Positions 1-9,393 are shown, counted from the first letter of the stretch. The stretch is DNA of 64,000 bases from an uncultured Polaribacter sp. (GCA_947497755.1 CANMHT010000005.1:1-64000); one strand, 5' to 3'. The notes: generated by a model not told the origin, from the sequence alone. A program made the numbers and translations.

Positions 1-183
1 CTGCGTTTAATTGTTTAACGCTTCAGCTTGAATATCATTTAACTCCGCTAACGCTGCGTTTAATTGTTTAACGCTTCAGCTTGTATATTATTTAACTCCG
101 CTAACGCTGCGTTTAATTGTTTAACGCTTCAGCTTGAATATCATTTAACTCCGCTAACGCTGCGTTTAATTGTTTAACGCTTC
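1..183. repeat. 53-bp tandem repeat at the 3' end of atpG
   Basis: Three full 53-bp units start at 1, 54 and 107, and a partial 24-bp copy at 160-183 overlaps the last codons and the stop of atpG. Units 1 and 3 look identical; unit 2 differs at two positions. Each unit contains the end of the atpG reading frame (Glu-Ala-Leu-Asn-Asn-stop) followed by about 30 bp of spacer, so the array is a duplication of the gene end plus its downstream sequence. The array starts at the window edge and may continue outside it. Confidence 0.95.
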
Positions 184-1026
184 GGCTCCACCAACAATTT
201 CTAAGATTTCGTTAGTAATAGCTGCCTGACGTGCTTTGTTGTACGTTAATAATAACTCATCACGTAACTCTTTTGCATTATCAGTTGCTTTATGCATCGC
301 TGTCATACGTGCACCATGTTCAGCTGCAAAACTATCTCTGATAGATTTGTACAATTGTGTTTTTAATGATTTAGGAATCAACTCTAACACAATTTCTTCT
401 TTAGATGGCTCAAAAATGTAATCTTGATTTACATTAGCATCACCTTCTATAGGCTGAATAGGTAAGAATTGCTCTACTGTTGGTATTTGAGTTGCGGCAT
501 TTTTAAATCTGTTATAGATAATTTCAATCTTATCGTAACTACCGTCAACATATAAATCCATTAATTTTTGAGCAACTACTGCCACATTATCAAAAGTAAG
601 ATCATCAAAAATCTCATTATTAGCTTCAACTACATTGTAGTCTTTTGATAAAATATCGTTTCCTTTTTTACCAATAGTTAATAAATCTACAGAAACATTG
701 TTGTAATTAGACTCAATATTTGTAACAGTTTCTTTAATTACAGACGAATTAAAACCACCACATAAACCTCTATTAGAAGTAACCACAACAATTAACACCT
801 TAGAAATTTCTCTTTGAGTAGAGTAATCTCCTCCAGCATCACTATCTAAAGTAGCGCTTAAATTCTGTAACAATTCTGTTAATTTAGAAGAATAAGGACG
901 CATAGCTGTAATAGCATCTTGTGCTTTTTTCAACTTTGCAGCAGAAACCATTTTCATGGCACTGGTAATCTGCATTGTAGAACCAATAGATGTTATTCTG
1001 TTACGTATTTCTTTTAAGTTTGCCAT
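166..1026 (-). CDS. atpG: ATP synthase F1 gamma subunit
   Basis: The gamma subunit is the central rotor shaft of the F1 motor, turning inside the alpha3beta3 ring and joined to the c-ring. The protein is 286 aa from the ATG at 1026, which begins MANLKEIRNRI, the usual family N-terminus; a longer upstream reading frame adds 13 unlikely residues, and AAAGGT lies just before the chosen start. The long N- and C-terminal helices are typical (ITSAMKMVSAAKLKKAQ; ARMTAMHKATDNAKEL near the C-terminus). It is the last gene of atpBEFHAG; the beta and epsilon genes do not follow within the window, as is usual in Bacteroidota where atpDC is a separate locus. Its final codons and stop lie inside the 53-bp tandem repeat. 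Confidence 0.97.
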   Translation of the reverse strand: MANLKEIRNRITSIGSTMQITSAMKMVSAAKLKKAQDAITAMRPYSSKLTELLQNLSATLDSDAGGDYSTQREISKVLIVVVTSNRGLCGGFNSSVIKETVTNIESNYNNVSVDLLTIGKKGNDILSKDYNVVEANNEIFDDLTFDNVAVVAQKLMDLYVDGSYDKIEIIYNRFKNAATQIPTVEQFLPIQPIEGDANVNQDYIFEPSKEEIVLELIPKSLKTQLYKSIRDSFAAEHGARMTAMHKATDNAKELRDELLLTYNKARQAAITNEILEIVGGAEALNN

Positions 1027-1103
1027 ACCTTTTGTGGTATTAATATTTAATTGAATATTGAGCATCGAGAATAAATCTCAATACCCAATACTAAAATCTT
1101 TTA

Positions 1104-2684
1104 TTATGCTGAAAATTTAGCTGAAATCTCTTTAGCAGCAGTTTCTAATGTAGCAATTACTTCATCAGTTAATTTACCTGCTTTTAAAGTATCTAACGTA
1201 TCTCTATGCTTAGCATTTAAGTAAGAGATAAAGTCTTTTTCAAACTCTTTTACTTTCTCTACTGGTACATCTTTTAATAAGTTCTTAGAACCAGCATAAA
1301 TAATTGCAATCTGATCTTCTACAGTAAAAGGATCATTTTGAGCTTGCTTTAAAATCTCTACGTTACGCTTACCTTTTTCAATTACGTTCATTGTAGCTGC
1401 ATCTAAATCAGATCCAAACTTAGCAAACGCTTCTAATTCACGGAACTGTGCTTGATCTAACTTTAATGTTCCAGATACTTTCTTCATTGATTTAATCTGA
1501 GCGTTACCTCCAACACGCGATACAGAAATACCTACGTTAATTGCTGGACGTACACCAGAGTTAAATAAATCAGACTCTAAGAAAATCTGTCCATCAGTAA
1601 TCGAAATTACGTTTGTTGGAATATATGCAGATACATCTCCTGCTTGAGTTTCAATAATTGGTAATGCTGTTAAAGAACCTCCACCTTTTACGATCTCTTT
1701 TAAAGACTCTGGTAAATCGTTCATATCTTTAGCAATAGCATCATCATTAATTACTTTTGCAGAACGCTCTAATAATCTTGAGTGTAAGTAGAAAACGTCT
1801 CCAGGATATGCCTCACGTCCCGGTGGTCTTCTTAATAATAATGAGATCTCACGGTAAGCAACAGCTTGCTTAGATAAATCATCATAAATAATTAAAGCTG
1901 GTCTACCTGTATCTCTAAAGTACTCTCCAATTGCAGCTCCTGCAAATGGTGCATATACTTGCATTGCAGCAGGATCAGATGCGTTAGCTGCAACAATAGT
2001 TGTATACGCTAATGCTCCTTTTTCCTCTAACATGTTTGCAATGGCAGCAACAGTAGATGCTTTTTGTCCAACTGCAACATAAATACAATAAACTGGATTA
2101 CCAGCATCGTAAAATTCTTTTTGATTTAAGATGGTATCAATTGCTACAGTAGATTTCCCCGTTTGACGGTCTCCAATGATTAACTCACGTTGTCCACGTC
2201 CTACAGGAATCATTGCATCAATAGATTTGATTCCAGTTTGTAAAGGTTCAGTTACAGGCTCACGGTAAATAACCCCAGGAGCTTTACGCTCTAAAGGCAT
2301 TTCGTAAGTAGTACCTTCAATAGGTCCTTTACCATCAATCGGTGCACCTAAAGTATCAACTACACGTCCTACAACTCCTTCTCCAGCTTTTAAAGAAGCA
2401 ATTCTTTCAGTTCTTTTTACTGTTGATCCTTCTCTTACAGAAGTAGAAGCTCCTAATAATACAACTCCGGCATTATCTTCTTCTAAGTTTAATACAATTC
2501 CTTCTAATCCACCTTCGAAAGCTACTAACTCTCCATATTGAACATTAGATAATCCATAAACACGAGCAATACCATCACCTACTTGTAATACAGTACCTAC
2601 CTCGTTTAACGAAGCCTTCGCTTCGAAATTTGTTAATTGTTGCTTTAAAATTGCTGATACTTCAGCTGGTTTAATTGTTGCCAT
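1104..2684 (-). CDS. atpA: ATP synthase F1 alpha subunit
   Basis: The non-catalytic nucleotide-binding subunit of F1, forming the alpha3beta3 hexamer with AtpD. At 526 aa it has full family length. The Walker A motif GDRQTGKST is at residues 171-179, the beta-barrel domain comes before it, and the segment [13 protein letters not shown] carries the arginine that reaches into the catalytic site of beta. It lies 20 bp downstream of atpH and 77 bp upstream of atpG, co-directional with the rest of the operon. Nothing is unusual in the sequence. Confidence 0.99.
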   Translation of the reverse strand: MATIKPAEVSAILKQQLTNFEAKASLNEVGTVLQVGDGIARVYGLSNVQYGELVAFEGGLEGIVLNLEEDNAGVVLLGASTSVREGSTVKRTERIASLKAGEGVVGRVVDTLGAPIDGKGPIEGTTYEMPLERKAPGVIYREPVTEPLQTGIKSIDAMIPVGRGQRELIIGDRQTGKSTVAIDTILNQKEFYDAGNPVYCIYVAVGQKASTVAAIANMLEEKGALAYTTIVAANASDPAAMQVYAPFAGAAIGEYFRDTGRPALIIYDDLSKQAVAYREISLLLRRPPGREAYPGDVFYLHSRLLERSAKVINDDAIAKDMNDLPESLKEIVKGGGSLTALPIIETQAGDVSAYIPTNVISITDGQIFLESDLFNSGVRPAINVGISVSRVGGNAQIKSMKKVSGTLKLDQAQFRELEAFAKFGSDLDAATMNVIEKGKRNVEILKQAQNDPFTVEDQIAIIYAGSKNLLKDVPVEKVKEFEKDFISYLNAKHRDTLDTLKAGKLTDEVIATLETAAKEISAKFSA

Positions 2685-2705
2685 CTTTTCTAATTTGATG
2701 TATAA

Positions 2706-3263
2706 TTAAATTTTTGGAATATACTGACTGTCGTCAAATTCTCTTCTTAATTCATTTAAATTGTTAGAGATACTTGCATCGTATTGCATATCTCCAACGC
2801 GTAAAATAAATCCTCCAATAATAGCTGGATCTACTGTGTTTTCTATACTGGTTTTATTACCAGTTAATTCAACCACTTTACTAAGTACTTTTTCTTCTAA
2901 TTCTTTTGTTAAAGGAACTGCTGTAGTTACTTTAGCAACGTCTTTACTTTTTAAGTAATCGTAAATAATTGTGTATTGAGCAGCGATTGGTTCTAACATA
3001 ACCATACGCTTGTTTTCTTCTAATAAGTTAAATAACCCTAAAGAAACTGCATTTACTTTATCTGCAAAAATAGCGTCTAAAACTTTCTTTTTGTCAGCAG
3101 CTTTAATTACAGGGCTTTTTAACATTGTTTGCAAATCATTGCTTTCAGAAATTGTAGCGTTGATAAATTGCATATCTGCATTTACCTCAGTTTCTAAACC
3201 TGATTCTTTTGCTAAATTTAAGATAGCTCTTGCATAACGTAATGCTGGTCTTGCTCCTTTCAT
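2706..3263 (-). CDS. atpH: ATP synthase F1 delta subunit
   Basis: The delta subunit (OSCP in mitochondria) sits on top of F1 and ties it to the peripheral stalk made by subunit b. The 185-aa protein starts with MKGARPALRYARAILNLA, the family's usual N-terminal helix, and ends with the conserved IIGGFILRVGDMQYDASI segment. It starts 7 bp after the stop of atpF and ends 21 bp before atpA, so the genes are co-transcribed and probably translationally coupled. Confidence 0.97.
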   Translation of the reverse strand: MKGARPALRYARAILNLAKESGLETEVNADMQFINATISESNDLQTMLKSPVIKAADKKKVLDAIFADKVNAVSLGLFNLLEENKRMVMLEPIAAQYTIIYDYLKSKDVAKVTTAVPLTKELEEKVLSKVVELTGNKTSIENTVDPAIIGGFILRVGDMQYDASISNNLNELRREFDDSQYIPKI

Positions 3264-3270
3264 AAATTGC

Positions 3271-3771
3271 TTAGTTTAAAGTAACATCGTTAAGCATTCC
3301 TTCAACCAATTTGATTTGGTCATCTTGTGAAGCTAATTCTTTCTTAACTACAGCTTCTGCAATACTAATTGAAATCTCACCAACTTCTTTCTTTAAATGA
3401 GCTAAAGCAGCTTGCTTTTCTTGCTCAATTGAAGCCTTGGCAATTTCAATCATTTTTGTTGCTTCTTCTTTCGCTTCTTCTTTTGCTTCTGAAATCATTT
3501 TATCTTTGATCTCACGAGCCTCTTTCATCATTGCATCTCTTTCTGCTCTAGCTTCTTTCATAAGCTTCTCATTGTCAGCAGTTAAGTTTTGCATTTCTTT
3601 TTTAGCCTCTTCAGCAGATTCTAAAGCATTTTTAATACCTTCTTCACGCTCGTTTACAGCGTTTAAGATTGGTCCCCATGCATACTTCTTTAATAAAAGT
3701 ACCAGTCCAATAAATAATAAACATTGCCAAAAGAATAATCCGAAAGAAAATTCACTTAATAACTTATCCAT
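3271..3771 (-). CDS. atpF: ATP synthase F0 subunit b
   Basis: Subunit b forms the peripheral stalk that holds the stator against rotor torque. The 166-aa protein has one N-terminal membrane helix (about residues 8-27) followed by a long charged, alanine- and glutamate-rich coiled coil, the expected architecture. It sits between atpE, separated by about 80 bp that contain a strong hairpin, and atpH, 7 bp away. Confidence 0.97.
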   Translation of the reverse strand: MDKLLSEFSFGLFFWQCLLFIGLVLLLKKYAWGPILNAVNEREEGIKNALESAEEAKKEMQNLTADNEKLMKEARAERDAMMKEAREIKDKMISEAKEEAKEEATKMIEIAKASIEQEKQAALAHLKKEVGEISISIAEAVVKKELASQDDQIKLVEGMLNDVTLN

Positions 3772-3810
3772 ACTATATTTATATAATAATTATCTCTTTG
3801 TTTAATTGTA

Positions 3811-3845
3811 AACAAAAGCTATAACCAACCGTTATAGCTTTTGTT
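3811..3845 (-). promoter_or_regulatory. 15-bp perfect hairpin between atpE and atpF
   Basis: A perfect 15-bp stem (3811-3825 pairing with 3831-3845) with a 5-nt loop lies 8 nt after the atpE stop codon on the transcribed strand. In the direction of transcription the stem is not followed by a run of U, so it does not look like a full intrinsic terminator. It is more likely an intercistronic structure that protects the 3' end of atpE mRNA or lowers read-through into atpF, which would fit the high copy number of the c subunit. That role is inference. Confidence 0.7.
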
Positions 3846-3852
3846 AGGTTTT

Positions 3853-4047
<195 letters not shown>

Positions 4048-4079
4048 TTATATATATTTAATAATTAAACATTCAATTT

Positions 4080-5177
4080 TTAGTGATCGTGATGCTCTTC
4101 AACAGCAGATCCGAAATACAAAGCAGATAACATTGTAAAGATATATGCTTGTAATGCTGCTACTAACAATTCAAGAAGTGATAAAGCAAAGGCCAATCCA
4201 AAAGATAACGGACTTCCTATCCAGTTCTTAAATATAAACATCATACCGATAATACTCATTAATACTACGTGACCTGCAGTAATGTTTGCATACAAACGAA
4301 TCATTAATGAAAACGGCTTAATAATTGTTCCTAATAATTCGATTGGTGCTAAAACAATTTTCATAAACACAGGTACATCTGGCATCCAAAAAATGTGAGC
4401 CCAATAGTTCTTGTTTGCTGTAAATGTTGTCATGAAATAAGTAATCATGGCTAAAGCAAAAGTTACAGCAATATTGTTTGTTACGTTAACTCCTAATGGT
4501 GTTAATCCTAACAAGTTGATAATCCACACAAAGAAAAATACAGTTAATAAATAACTCATATATCTTCTATAGTGCTTGTTTCCAATATTCGGAATCGCAA
4601 TATCGTCTCTAATGTAAATAATGATTGGCTCTAACAAACGCCCCATTCCTTTTGGTAAAGCATTCGTTTTATAGTTTCTAGCCATTTTTCTAAACATAAA
4701 GAACATTAATACTGCCACCAAAAAGATAAATACTACGTTTTTAGTAATAGAAAAATCTAATGGTTTTACGTTAGAAGGATGTGAATGGTCATCTCCATCA
4801 TAGGTAATGGTACCATTAGCATCTGTTTTATAAATCTTATTGTGGTATAACTTGTAGTAGTTACCGTCTACCTCTGCAAGAGTTTTTCCGTGGTGAAATT
4901 TAGAAGACATAAAAACTTTCAATCCTCCATCCCATAAAATTACTGGTAATGGAAACCCTCTATAAACCTTCTTACCTTCATCATTTGTAAAAGAATACAA
5001 ACCAAAGTCGTAAGAATCTAACAAGTGATGGTCAATATATTCTTTAATTGTAACTTTTAAACTTTTCTCTTCAGTTGGTTTTACTGCGTTTTTCTTCTCA
5101 TTATGTTGAGCCACAGAAACAAACGAAACTAAAAATAGTAAAAACGTAATCCTTTTTATTGAAAATTTTCTTCGCAT
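4080..5177 (-). CDS. atpB: ATP synthase F0 subunit a, extended Bacteroidota form
   Basis: Subunit a provides the two ion half-channels next to the c-ring. At 365 aa it is about 100 residues longer than the E. coli protein. The extra N-terminus has a signal-peptide-like segment (residues 8-23, ending SVAQ) and a soluble domain to about residue 145, a layout common in Bacteroidota. Five or so membrane helices follow; the essential arginine is R294 in PFSLMIRLYANITAGH. The C-terminus ends EEHHDH. It is the first gene of atpBEFHAG, with a good TAnnTTTG promoter about 35 bp upstream. Confidence 0.96.
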   Translation of the reverse strand: MRRKFSIKRITFLLFLVSFVSVAQHNEKKNAVKPTEEKSLKVTIKEYIDHHLLDSYDFGLYSFTNDEGKKVYRGFPLPVILWDGGLKVFMSSKFHHGKTLAEVDGNYYKLYHNKIYKTDANGTITYDGDDHSHPSNVKPLDFSITKNVVFIFLVAVLMFFMFRKMARNYKTNALPKGMGRLLEPIIIYIRDDIAIPNIGNKHYRRYMSYLLTVFFFVWIINLLGLTPLGVNVTNNIAVTFALAMITYFMTTFTANKNYWAHIFWMPDVPVFMKIVLAPIELLGTIIKPFSLMIRLYANITAGHVVLMSIIGMMFIFKNWIGSPLSFGLAFALSLLELLVAALQAYIFTMLSALYFGSAVEEHHDH

Positions 5178-5210
5178 ATCACTCAGATAATAGTGTCTTT
5201 AAAATCGGTG

Positions 5211-5218
5211 CAAAGGTA
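5211..5218 (-). promoter_or_regulatory. Putative promoter -7 element of atpBEFHAG
   Basis: On the minus strand this reads TACCTTTG, an exact match to the Bacteroidota -7 consensus TAnnTTTG, 33 bp upstream of the atpB start. It suggests that atpBEFHAG can be transcribed independently of the atpZ gene group just upstream. No clear -33 TTTG box was seen. Confidence 0.55.
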
Positions 5219-5283
5219 GGTTCTTTCTCTTAAAAAGAAAAACTATTTACAACTTTATTTTTGATATAAAAATGTAGGTGATA

Positions 5284-5697
5284 TTATTCTAACTTTTCTG
5301 GAACGTTTAAAAGTTTAATTAGCATAATTGTTTCTACCAATAACGAATATCCATAAGGCACAAAAAACGCCATAAACTCTAGTCTTGAAGTTGTTTCGTC
5401 TGCCATATAAGAAGGGTAAAAGAAAATAAAAAAAGCACCAAACTTTAAAAAGCTCCCAAACATAAATAAAAAACCTAATTGGTCTTTTTGTTTTTTTCTT
5501 AGAAAGAATAACACTAAAAAAATAAGAACAGCTAAAAATGCATTGACAATATATGATAACACAATTTTGTGATCATATACTGGTAAATTTTTGGTCTCTA
5601 GGACATAAGTATGTATATAAAAAACAACTAAGAGTCCAATGATTAACGAGGTAAAAAACTGAACTACAATCTGTGTAATTGCTTTATTTTTCTTCAT
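5284..5697 (-). CDS. Small integral membrane protein of the atp cluster (DUF6168-like)
   Basis: A 137-aa protein with four predicted membrane helices (about residues 8-28, 45-66, 73-95 and 108-130). It resembles the small membrane protein that sits between atpZ and atpB in many Flavobacteriia (I recall it as DUF6168; unverified). Its start overlaps the end of atpZ by 14 bp, so the two are likely translationally coupled. Position suggests a part in F0 assembly or ion supply comparable to AtpI, but nothing in the sequence proves it. Confidence 0.65.
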   Translation of the reverse strand: MKKNKAITQIVVQFFTSLIIGLLVVFYIHTYVLETKNLPVYDHKIVLSYIVNAFLAVLIFLVLFFLRKKQKDQLGFLFMFGSFLKFGAFFIFFYPSYMADETTSRLEFMAFFVPYGYSLLVETIMLIKLLNVPEKLE

Positions 5698-5914
5698 TTA
5701 TTTTTTTTAATTGAATAAGCAAACTTATTAGTGATCCAATAAAACAAAACAAAATAAGCGAAATGGTTGCATAGTTTTTTTCGAAGTTATAGTATGCATC
5801 TATTTTTTTTCCGAAATAAGCTGCCAAGTAAATAGTAATACCCATTTGCAAACCTACTCCAGAAAGTCTAATAAACTTATTAAGCGGTTTTTTCTTCGGT
5901 AATTGCTCTTTCAT
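5684..5914 (-). CDS. atpZ: AtpZ/AtpI family F0F1 assembly protein
   Basis: A 76-aa protein with two membrane helices (about residues 16-35 and 46-67) and the GVGLQMGITIYLAAYFGKKID pattern of the AtpZ/AtpI family, which helps c-ring assembly or magnesium supply for the F0F1 synthase. It overlaps the bactofilin gene upstream by 35 bp and the next membrane-protein gene by 14 bp. No other start codon lies nearby, so the long overlap appears real. Confidence 0.8.
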   Translation of the reverse strand: MKEQLPKKKPLNKFIRLSGVGLQMGITIYLAAYFGKKIDAYYNFEKNYATISLILFCFIGSLISLLIQLKKINEEK

Positions 5915-6284
5915 TAGAGTTTAGTTCTTTTACCGCACCTTTCATGGTACAAGATGCATTAAATATTGCTCCGGGTTCTACAGATAATTTTCCTAAAACC
6001 ACATCGCCTTGTATGGATGCTGAAGATTTTATAGTAAGCATTTTATTCACTTTTAATTCTCCAGAAAACTTCCCTTCTACATCTGCATTATCACAAAAAA
6101 CCTTACCAGTTATAGCGCCATCTACACCTATAATAACTCTTCCGTTTGTGGTGAGTGTTCCTTCTAAAGTTCCATCAATTCTAAAATCTCCTTCAGAGCT
6201 TAAATCGCCAATTATTTTGGTATTCTTTGCTAAGATATTTCTTTCCATAATTTTTGGCTTCTGGTTGTTTTCTTTACTAAACAT
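5880..6284 (-). CDS. Bactofilin (polymer-forming cytoskeletal protein)
   Basis: Bactofilins polymerise without nucleotides into filaments that act as scaffolds for cell-wall enzymes and polar complexes. The 134-aa protein has a central right-handed beta-helix domain (about residues 20-112) with repeating glycine and hydrophobic positions (GDLSSEGDFRIDGTLEGTL, GVDGAITGKVFCDNADVEG) between short disordered ends, as in the family. It starts 13 bp after the stop of sprE and its 3' end overlaps atpZ by 35 bp, tying sprE, bactofilin and atpZ into one transcript. Confidence 0.9.
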   Translation of the reverse strand: MFSKENNQKPKIMERNILAKNTKIIGDLSSEGDFRIDGTLEGTLTTNGRVIIGVDGAITGKVFCDNADVEGKFSGELKVNKMLTIKSSASIQGDVVLGKLSVEPGAIFNASCTMKGAVKELNSNERAITEEKTA

Positions 6285-6297
6285 GGGGGAATGTTTT

Positions 6298-8508
6298 TTA
6301 TTTTAATTGCTTAATAATTTCTTTTGCTCTTTGACCTTCTTGAGTACTACCATAATTAAAAGAAACATACTCTAAAGCTTTTCTATATGCTTCTTTAGAT
6401 TGATATTTACCTATTGATAAGGCTTTTAGCAGTTCAAATTTAGCAATTAAATTGGAATCTTTAATTTCTGGCTTCAATTCATCTATCTGAGAAACCACGT
6501 CCCAAAATATCCCTTCCTTATAAATATAATACAACTCCTTATAAATTGCTTCTGTTACAGAAATTGTTTCTTGATCTTCTTCTTTTTTAGGTTTTCCTAT
6601 AAGAATCTCTGCATATTTAGACTTAGGATAATCTCTAATAATAAGCTCTTTTGTCTTTGTTGCTTTACTACTTCCTTGTTCTGTATACAATTGAAATAAC
6701 AAATAATTTGTAGGTAAAATAAGTGTTTTATCTGGTTTAGATTTTAACAAACGTTCCAATCTTAAAATAGCCAAATCTATATTTTTAAACTGTTCTTTGT
6801 AAATAATTCCTGTTTGATACAAGGCTTCATTCCTATTATACGCTAAAGAATCTAAAGCATCTTTTGTAGATGGCATTGCACTTAAGTAAGTTTTTAACTC
6901 ATATTTTGGCAAGGCTACTTTTTCTTGTTGTTTGGTCGTATTTACAACTGTTTTGGCTTGTTGTTTTTCTGAGATTCGCCAATTATCCTCTAATGGTCGT
7001 GTACCCCAGATTCTTTCAAATTCGGTTTTTCCAAAATTAAGCGACTTATTATTGTAAAAATACCAGCGTCCTTTTTTATTTCTTTTTACATTGGCAACGC
7101 CTCCAAATGAACTTCCAAAAGAAATACTTTTTTGTTGTTGCAACGCCTTTCTCTCATCAGCTTTTTTTAGCTTTTCAATATGGTTTTGAAAATACTTTTT
7201 TAGCTCAGAATAAGGTAAATCTGCTAGCTTTAAAATACTATCATTGGTTTCTAAAACCTTTTCATATTTTGTTAAAGCAGCTAAACTTTTATGCTTTCTT
7301 CTAATTTTACGAATTCTTCGATCTTTGCTCTCTTTGCTAATCTGAATAACACTATCATAATAAGAACTTGCTCTTACAAATAATGAATGATCAAAATCTA
7401 TATTCCCTAACTTTTCGTAAGTATACGTTTTTTGCACTTTATCTCCATTAGGAACTCTTAACGACTTTTTAAAATAGGTTAATGCCGTATGTAAACTATC
7501 TCTCTTTTCCTCTAATATTCCCATTTGATAATAGAGTGCATCTAAATACTTTCTATTTTCTCTGTCTTTTACTAGCTTCCCAAATTTATTGATTAAAGCC
7601 AATACTGTAGAATCTTTAGAAGCGGATTTTGCCATATCAATATGGGCATAAATTCTAAATTTATAGGGCGCTTTTTTAAAGTCAATTAACTTTTGAAAGA
7701 CCATTGCAGATGAATCTATTTTGTTTTGAGCTGCATACATCTGACCCAATACAAACATATTTCTAGCTGTTTGTGCTGCATTTTTATGCGTTTGAGTAGC
7801 TAAAGTTAATTGTTGAATGGCTTTTTGAATGCTATCTGTTTTTACATAAGCAATTGCTAAAGCTGTATGTGCTTCTTCTTTAATTCTATCTTCTAAGTCT
7901 TTTTCTTTTAAAACTATTTTTAACGTTTCAATAGCAAATTTTGTGTTGTCTAATCTAATATTCGTTTTAGCTCTCCAAATGCGTGTTTCGTGAATTAAAT
8001 CTGCGTAAGGGTAATTAACAATTACATAATTAAACGCTTCAATAGCAGGAATAAATCGTTGGGTATAATATCTAGATTTTCCAAGTAATAAATAAGCATC
8101 ATCTATTTGGCTATTGCGTTCTCTTCCACCAATATTCATTGAGTGTGTCTGAATCGCTTTTACAGCTTTTTCTTCAGCTCTTTCAAAAGTTGTAAGTGTT
8201 TTTTCCTCTGTTTTTTCACCTCCAAAACCTGGCCCTCCAGGACCACCTCCACTAAAATCATTTGCTGTAAGTTTTACCTCTTCAAAAGTGATGGGTTCTA
8301 ATTGTAACTGTTTCCAAAAATCATCTTTGTGTTTTTGATTAATTTCTGCCAAACCTTTTTGAAAAGCCAAATTACCATTGTATAAAATATTATACTTTGT
8401 TGTCATAGAATTGTACGTTCTATTTAACCATTTGTCTTTTTTAGTACTACATGATGCAAGTACTGCAAAAGCAATAACAACAATAACTATATATTTTACT
8501 TTATTCAT
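6298..8508 (-). CDS. sprE: Gliding motility / type IX secretion TPR lipoprotein SprE (PorW)
   Basis: SprE/PorW is an outer-membrane-associated TPR lipoprotein needed for type IX secretion and gliding in Bacteroidota. From the ATG at 8508 the protein is 736 aa with a clean lipoprotein signal and lipobox LASC (Cys20); an upstream ATG at 8526 would only add six residues. The mature start, CSTKKDKWLNRTYNSMTTKY, matches the family's conserved N-terminus. TPR-like helical repeats run through most of the protein, interrupted by a lysine/glutamine-rich segment near the middle. Downstream on the same strand come bactofilin and atpZ. Confidence 0.88.
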   Translation of the reverse strand: MNKVKYIVIVVIAFAVLASCSTKKDKWLNRTYNSMTTKYNILYNGNLAFQKGLAEINQKHKDDFWKQLQLEPITFEEVKLTANDFSGGGPGGPGFGGEKTEEKTLTTFERAEEKAVKAIQTHSMNIGGRERNSQIDDAYLLLGKSRYYTQRFIPAIEAFNYVIVNYPYADLIHETRIWRAKTNIRLDNTKFAIETLKIVLKEKDLEDRIKEEAHTALAIAYVKTDSIQKAIQQLTLATQTHKNAAQTARNMFVLGQMYAAQNKIDSSAMVFQKLIDFKKAPYKFRIYAHIDMAKSASKDSTVLALINKFGKLVKDRENRKYLDALYYQMGILEEKRDSLHTALTYFKKSLRVPNGDKVQKTYTYEKLGNIDFDHSLFVRASSYYDSVIQISKESKDRRIRKIRRKHKSLAALTKYEKVLETNDSILKLADLPYSELKKYFQNHIEKLKKADERKALQQQKSISFGSSFGGVANVKRNKKGRWYFYNNKSLNFGKTEFERIWGTRPLEDNWRISEKQQAKTVVNTTKQQEKVALPKYELKTYLSAMPSTKDALDSLAYNRNEALYQTGIIYKEQFKNIDLAILRLERLLKSKPDKTLILPTNYLLFQLYTEQGSSKATKTKELIIRDYPKSKYAEILIGKPKKEEDQETISVTEAIYKELYYIYKEGIFWDVVSQIDELKPEIKDSNLIAKFELLKALSIGKYQSKEAYRKALEYVSFNYGSTQEGQRAKEIIKQLK

Positions 8509-8610
8509 ATTTAGTAATATCAGCATTTAAAGGCATCTAGTTACAACTTAGGGCAAAACGTTAGTAAAGTTGACTATTCCCTAATAATTTTTTGGCTTAG
8601 GCCACACAAT

Positions 8611-8662
8611 TAAAAGCTCTTACTCACAACAATTTTATTTGATAATTATTGTAAATAAGAGC
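8611..8662 (-). terminator. Terminator of the PadR/ABC operon
   Basis: On the minus strand GCTCTTA (8662-8656) pairs with TAAGAGC (8622-8616); further pairing inside (ACAATAATT with AATTGTTGT) lengthens the stem, and TTTTAATT follows. It lies just after the ABC ATPase stop, so it probably ends that operon. The U tract is short. Confidence 0.5.
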
Positions 8663-8697
8663 CGTAAAAATAAGAATAAAAAAAGAAAGGCTAGTTT

Positions 8698-9393
8698 TTA
8701 AACTGAGAAATGACTTTCTAGTTCTTTTAAAGTTTCTTCAGATGTTTCAATGTCTTTTACAACATTTCCTTTATCTAAAACCACGATTCGCTCACAAACC
8801 TCGGTTACGTGACTTAAATCGTGGCTGGAAACTAAAACGGTAACTTCTTTGTTTTCTGTTAAATGCTTTAATGTTTTCTTTAGTCTTATTTGCGTTGTTG
8901 GATCTAGATTAGCAAAAGGCTCATCTAAAATTACAACTTGTGGATTTCCTAATAAAGCAGCAACAATTCCTGCCTTTTTCTGATTTCCTTTACTTAAATC
9001 TCTTAAGTATTTCTTTTTCCCTAAAATTTCCCCATTAAAAAATTCTTCAAACTGAGTTAAAAAACTACTTACATCGGCTTTGTTCATGCCACGTAAATCT
9101 CCAATAAATTCGAAATATTCTTCTGGAGTTAAATAGCCAATTAAAAAAGTTTCATCTATAAACGAACCTGTAAACGATTTCCATGCTTCGCTTTGATTTA
9201 CCACAACATCATGATTTGTAATTTCTCCTGTTGTTGGTCTAATCAAATCCAATAAGATATTAAAAAAGGTGGTTTTACCAGCTCCATTATTTCCTACCAA
9301 ACCAAAGCTCTGACCCTTTGGAATTGTTAACTCTTCTATATTTAATACTTCTGTAGTTCCGTATTTTTTTGATATGTTTTTAGAATGTATCAT
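8698..9393 (-). CDS. ABC transporter ATP-binding protein
   Basis: The nucleotide-binding subunit of an ABC exporter. The 231-aa protein has Walker A GNNGAGKT (residues 34-41), a variant signature LSKGNQ (133-138) in place of LSGGQ, Walker B VVILDEP (153-159) and a switch histidine in SSHDLSH. It is the last of four genes (PadR, 230-aa membrane protein, DUF5687-like permease, ATPase) in one minus-strand operon. The substrate is unknown. Confidence 0.92.
   Translation of the reverse strand: MIHSKNISKKYGTTEVLNIEELTIPKGQSFGLVGNNGAGKTTFFNILLDLIRPTTGEITNHDVVVNQSEAWKSFTGSFIDETFLIGYLTPEEYFEFIGDLRGMNKADVSSFLTQFEEFFNGEILGKKKYLRDLSKGNQKKAGIVAALLGNPQVVILDEPFANLDPTTQIRLKKTLKHLTENKEVTVLVSSHDLSHVTEVCERIVVLDKGNVVKDIETSEETLKELESHFSV

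Noticed and set aside
1..183. Tandem repeat considered as a CRISPR array
   Set aside because: The 53-bp units are contiguous without unique spacers, and no cas genes are near.
1..1100. Expected atpD and atpC after atpG
   Set aside because: They are not in the window, and Bacteroidota normally keep atpDC at another locus, so their absence is not counted as unusual.
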